Shown in pieces: positions 63,023 through 64,000 of a DNA stretch of 64,000 bases (its first letter is position 1; each line of letters begins with the position of its first letter). Source of the stretch: Polaribacter batillariae (GTDB lineage: Bacteria > Bacteroidota > Bacteroidia > Flavobacteriales > Flavobacteriaceae); contig NZ_CP071795.1 in assembly GCF_017498485.1 (NCBI RefSeq), positions 3,718,501 to 3,782,500 on the forward strand, read 5' to 3'. Both the position numbers and the translations under genes were made by a program. Under the pieces are notes generated by a model. The model saw nothing but the letters and a program-made list of their open reading frames with translations. It did not search any database and was not told the origin of the DNA.

Positions 63023-64000
63023 TTATTTCTCCTGACTTTTTATACTTTCTTTATTTTCTTCCAAAGGTTTTCCTAAATACACCAAAGTACAGTTTTCTTT
63101 AGGCTCTTGTAACTTTTCGTACTCTGGAATCAGGTACATTTCTTTGTCTTTTTTAACAAATAAAGGTACAGATCTCGATTCTCTAAACAGCTTAGAAAGC
63201 ATTGCTTCGTAGGCATCATTTGTTTCAATTTCTACTTCGTATATTTTAGGATTGTCTCTAAATGCTTCACTTAAATTAATATAATCGTCTTTAGGAGTTA
63301 AAAATTGAGTTCTACTATTTAAAGTCTTGTTTCTAATTTCTTTAGAAGTTGCCAATCTAAAAGCCCCATGTTCTCCAAAAGATTCAGAAAAATTACTAAT
63401 TGCATATTCATTTACAGCCTCACTCCCTGTCATCGCAATTAAATACCCCACATCGTTTAATTCGATATTATCTGTTAAATCTTCATCATAAATATTAATC
63501 GCATACGCTTCCAAATCCATACTATTGGCTTCCTGAACAAAGTTTTTGTTAGAATCAATCAACACTACTCTTTTATCATTTTCTTTTAAATAATGTGCAA
63601 TTAACCTTGCTGGGCTAGATGCTCCTACAATTAAAATTGCATTCGAACTTTTTAAGAAAACACCTACTAATTTTGCAAATAATCTTGCTGTGGTAGCATT
63701 TAAAAGTACGGTTCCTAATACAATCATAAAAACCAAAGGCGTAATGTATTCTGCACCTTCTACACCTTCTTTTAGCAATTTACTTCCAAATAAAGAAGCA
63801 ATACCTGCAGCCACAATACCTCTTGGTCCTACCCAACTTATAAATAATTTTTCGTTTAATTTTAATTTGGAGTTATGTGTACTTGCAAAAACGGCCAAAG
63901 GTCTAATTACAAATACCACAATTGCGAATAAAATAGCTGTTTTCCAGGTATATAGCAACATTAAATCTTCTATATCGATATTGGCTGCTAATAATATAAA
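63023..64000 (-). CDS. Cation/proton antiporter with RCK domain (N-terminus beyond window)
   Basis: This partial gene is open to the window edge: the codons before the internal ATG at 63959-63961 continue in frame as FILLAANIDIEDL. The visible part has the last membrane segments of a CPA1/NhaP-type antiporter (FISWVGPRGIVAAGIASLFG), followed by a cytoplasmic Rossmann-type TrkA-N/RCK domain (ILIVGASSPARLIAHYLKEN, VVLIDSNKNFV) and a charged C-terminal region. It probably exchanges Na+ or K+ for protons at the inner membrane, with nucleotide-dependent gating. Confidence 0.88.
   Translation of the reverse strand, partial: FILLAANIDIEDLMLLYTWKTAILFAIVVFVIRPLAVFASTHNSKLKLNEKLFISWVGPRGIVAAGIASLFGSKLLKEGVEGAEYITPLVFMIVLGTVLLNATTARLFAKLVGVFLKSSNAILIVGASSPARLIAHYLKENDKRVVLIDSNKNFVQEANSMDLEAYAINIYDEDLTDNIELNDVGYLIAMTGSEAVNEYAISNFSESFGEHGAFRLATSKEIRNKTLNSRTQFLTPKDDYINLSEAFRDNPKIYEVEIETNDAYEAMLSKLFRESRSVPLFVKKDKEMYLIPEYEKLQEPKENCTLVYLGKPLEENKESIKSQEK

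Overview
The window is AT-rich chromosomal DNA from a member of the Bacteroidota, most likely a marine Flavobacteriaceae bacterium of the Polaribacter/Tenacibaculum type. The evidence is a SusC/SusD pair with a hybrid two-component regulator, C-terminal type IX secretion (Por) sorting domains, many SPII lipoproteins with short Bacteroidota-type lipoboxes, FG-GAP/ASPIC proteins, sulfatases, and the housekeeping set parE, parC, tex, lysA, clpB, mnmE and dnaX. I saw no rRNA, tRNA or CRISPR array.

Left part (1-16.9 kb), mostly housekeeping: a HigB/HigA toxin-antitoxin pair with a palindromic operator, tex, a GNAT acetyltransferase, lysA, topoisomerase IV parE and parC separated by a small membrane protein and a phage-type ORF6N gene, a lipoprotein histidine phosphatase, a frameshifted IS30-family element, a small lipoprotein, hsp20 and clpB. 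Several families of short palindromic interspersed repeats lie between genes, and one copy lies in frame inside tex.

Centre (17-53.8 kb), a large polysaccharide utilisation locus (PUL): a hybrid sensor/AraC regulator diverges from susC, susD and a DUF3823 lipoprotein. These are followed by a fusion of FG-GAP/ASPIC repeats with a vanadium-haloperoxidase domain, a GH89 alpha-N-acetylglucosaminidase, two tandem paralogous lipoproteins of unknown function and a GNAT protein. A convergent operon encodes a GH2 enzyme, a decayed GH43/117-oxidoreductase chimera, a sulfatase, an HGSNAT-like membrane acetyltransferase and a GH110-like beta-helix enzyme. Next come a secreted discoidin/FN3/discoidin protein and a GlcNAc catabolic operon: FucP/NagP-type MFS permease, NagB fused to a PIG-L/LmbE domain, a small unknown ORF and a GlcNAc kinase. 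Together these suggest desulfation and exo-trimming of an alpha-GlcNAc-containing sulfated glycan (heparan-like, or a mucin/animal-type glycan), import of GlcNAc, phosphorylation, deacetylation and conversion to fructose-6-phosphate. No nagA is visible; the PIG-L domain may replace it.

Right part (53.8-64 kb): an integrase stub, mnmE, mscS, a DUF4870 protein, a small two-gene cassette bracketed by related attC-like repeats, a second sulfatase resembling GlcNAc-6-sulfatases, an msrA lipoprotein, dnaX, and a cation/proton antiporter with an RCK domain cut by the window end.
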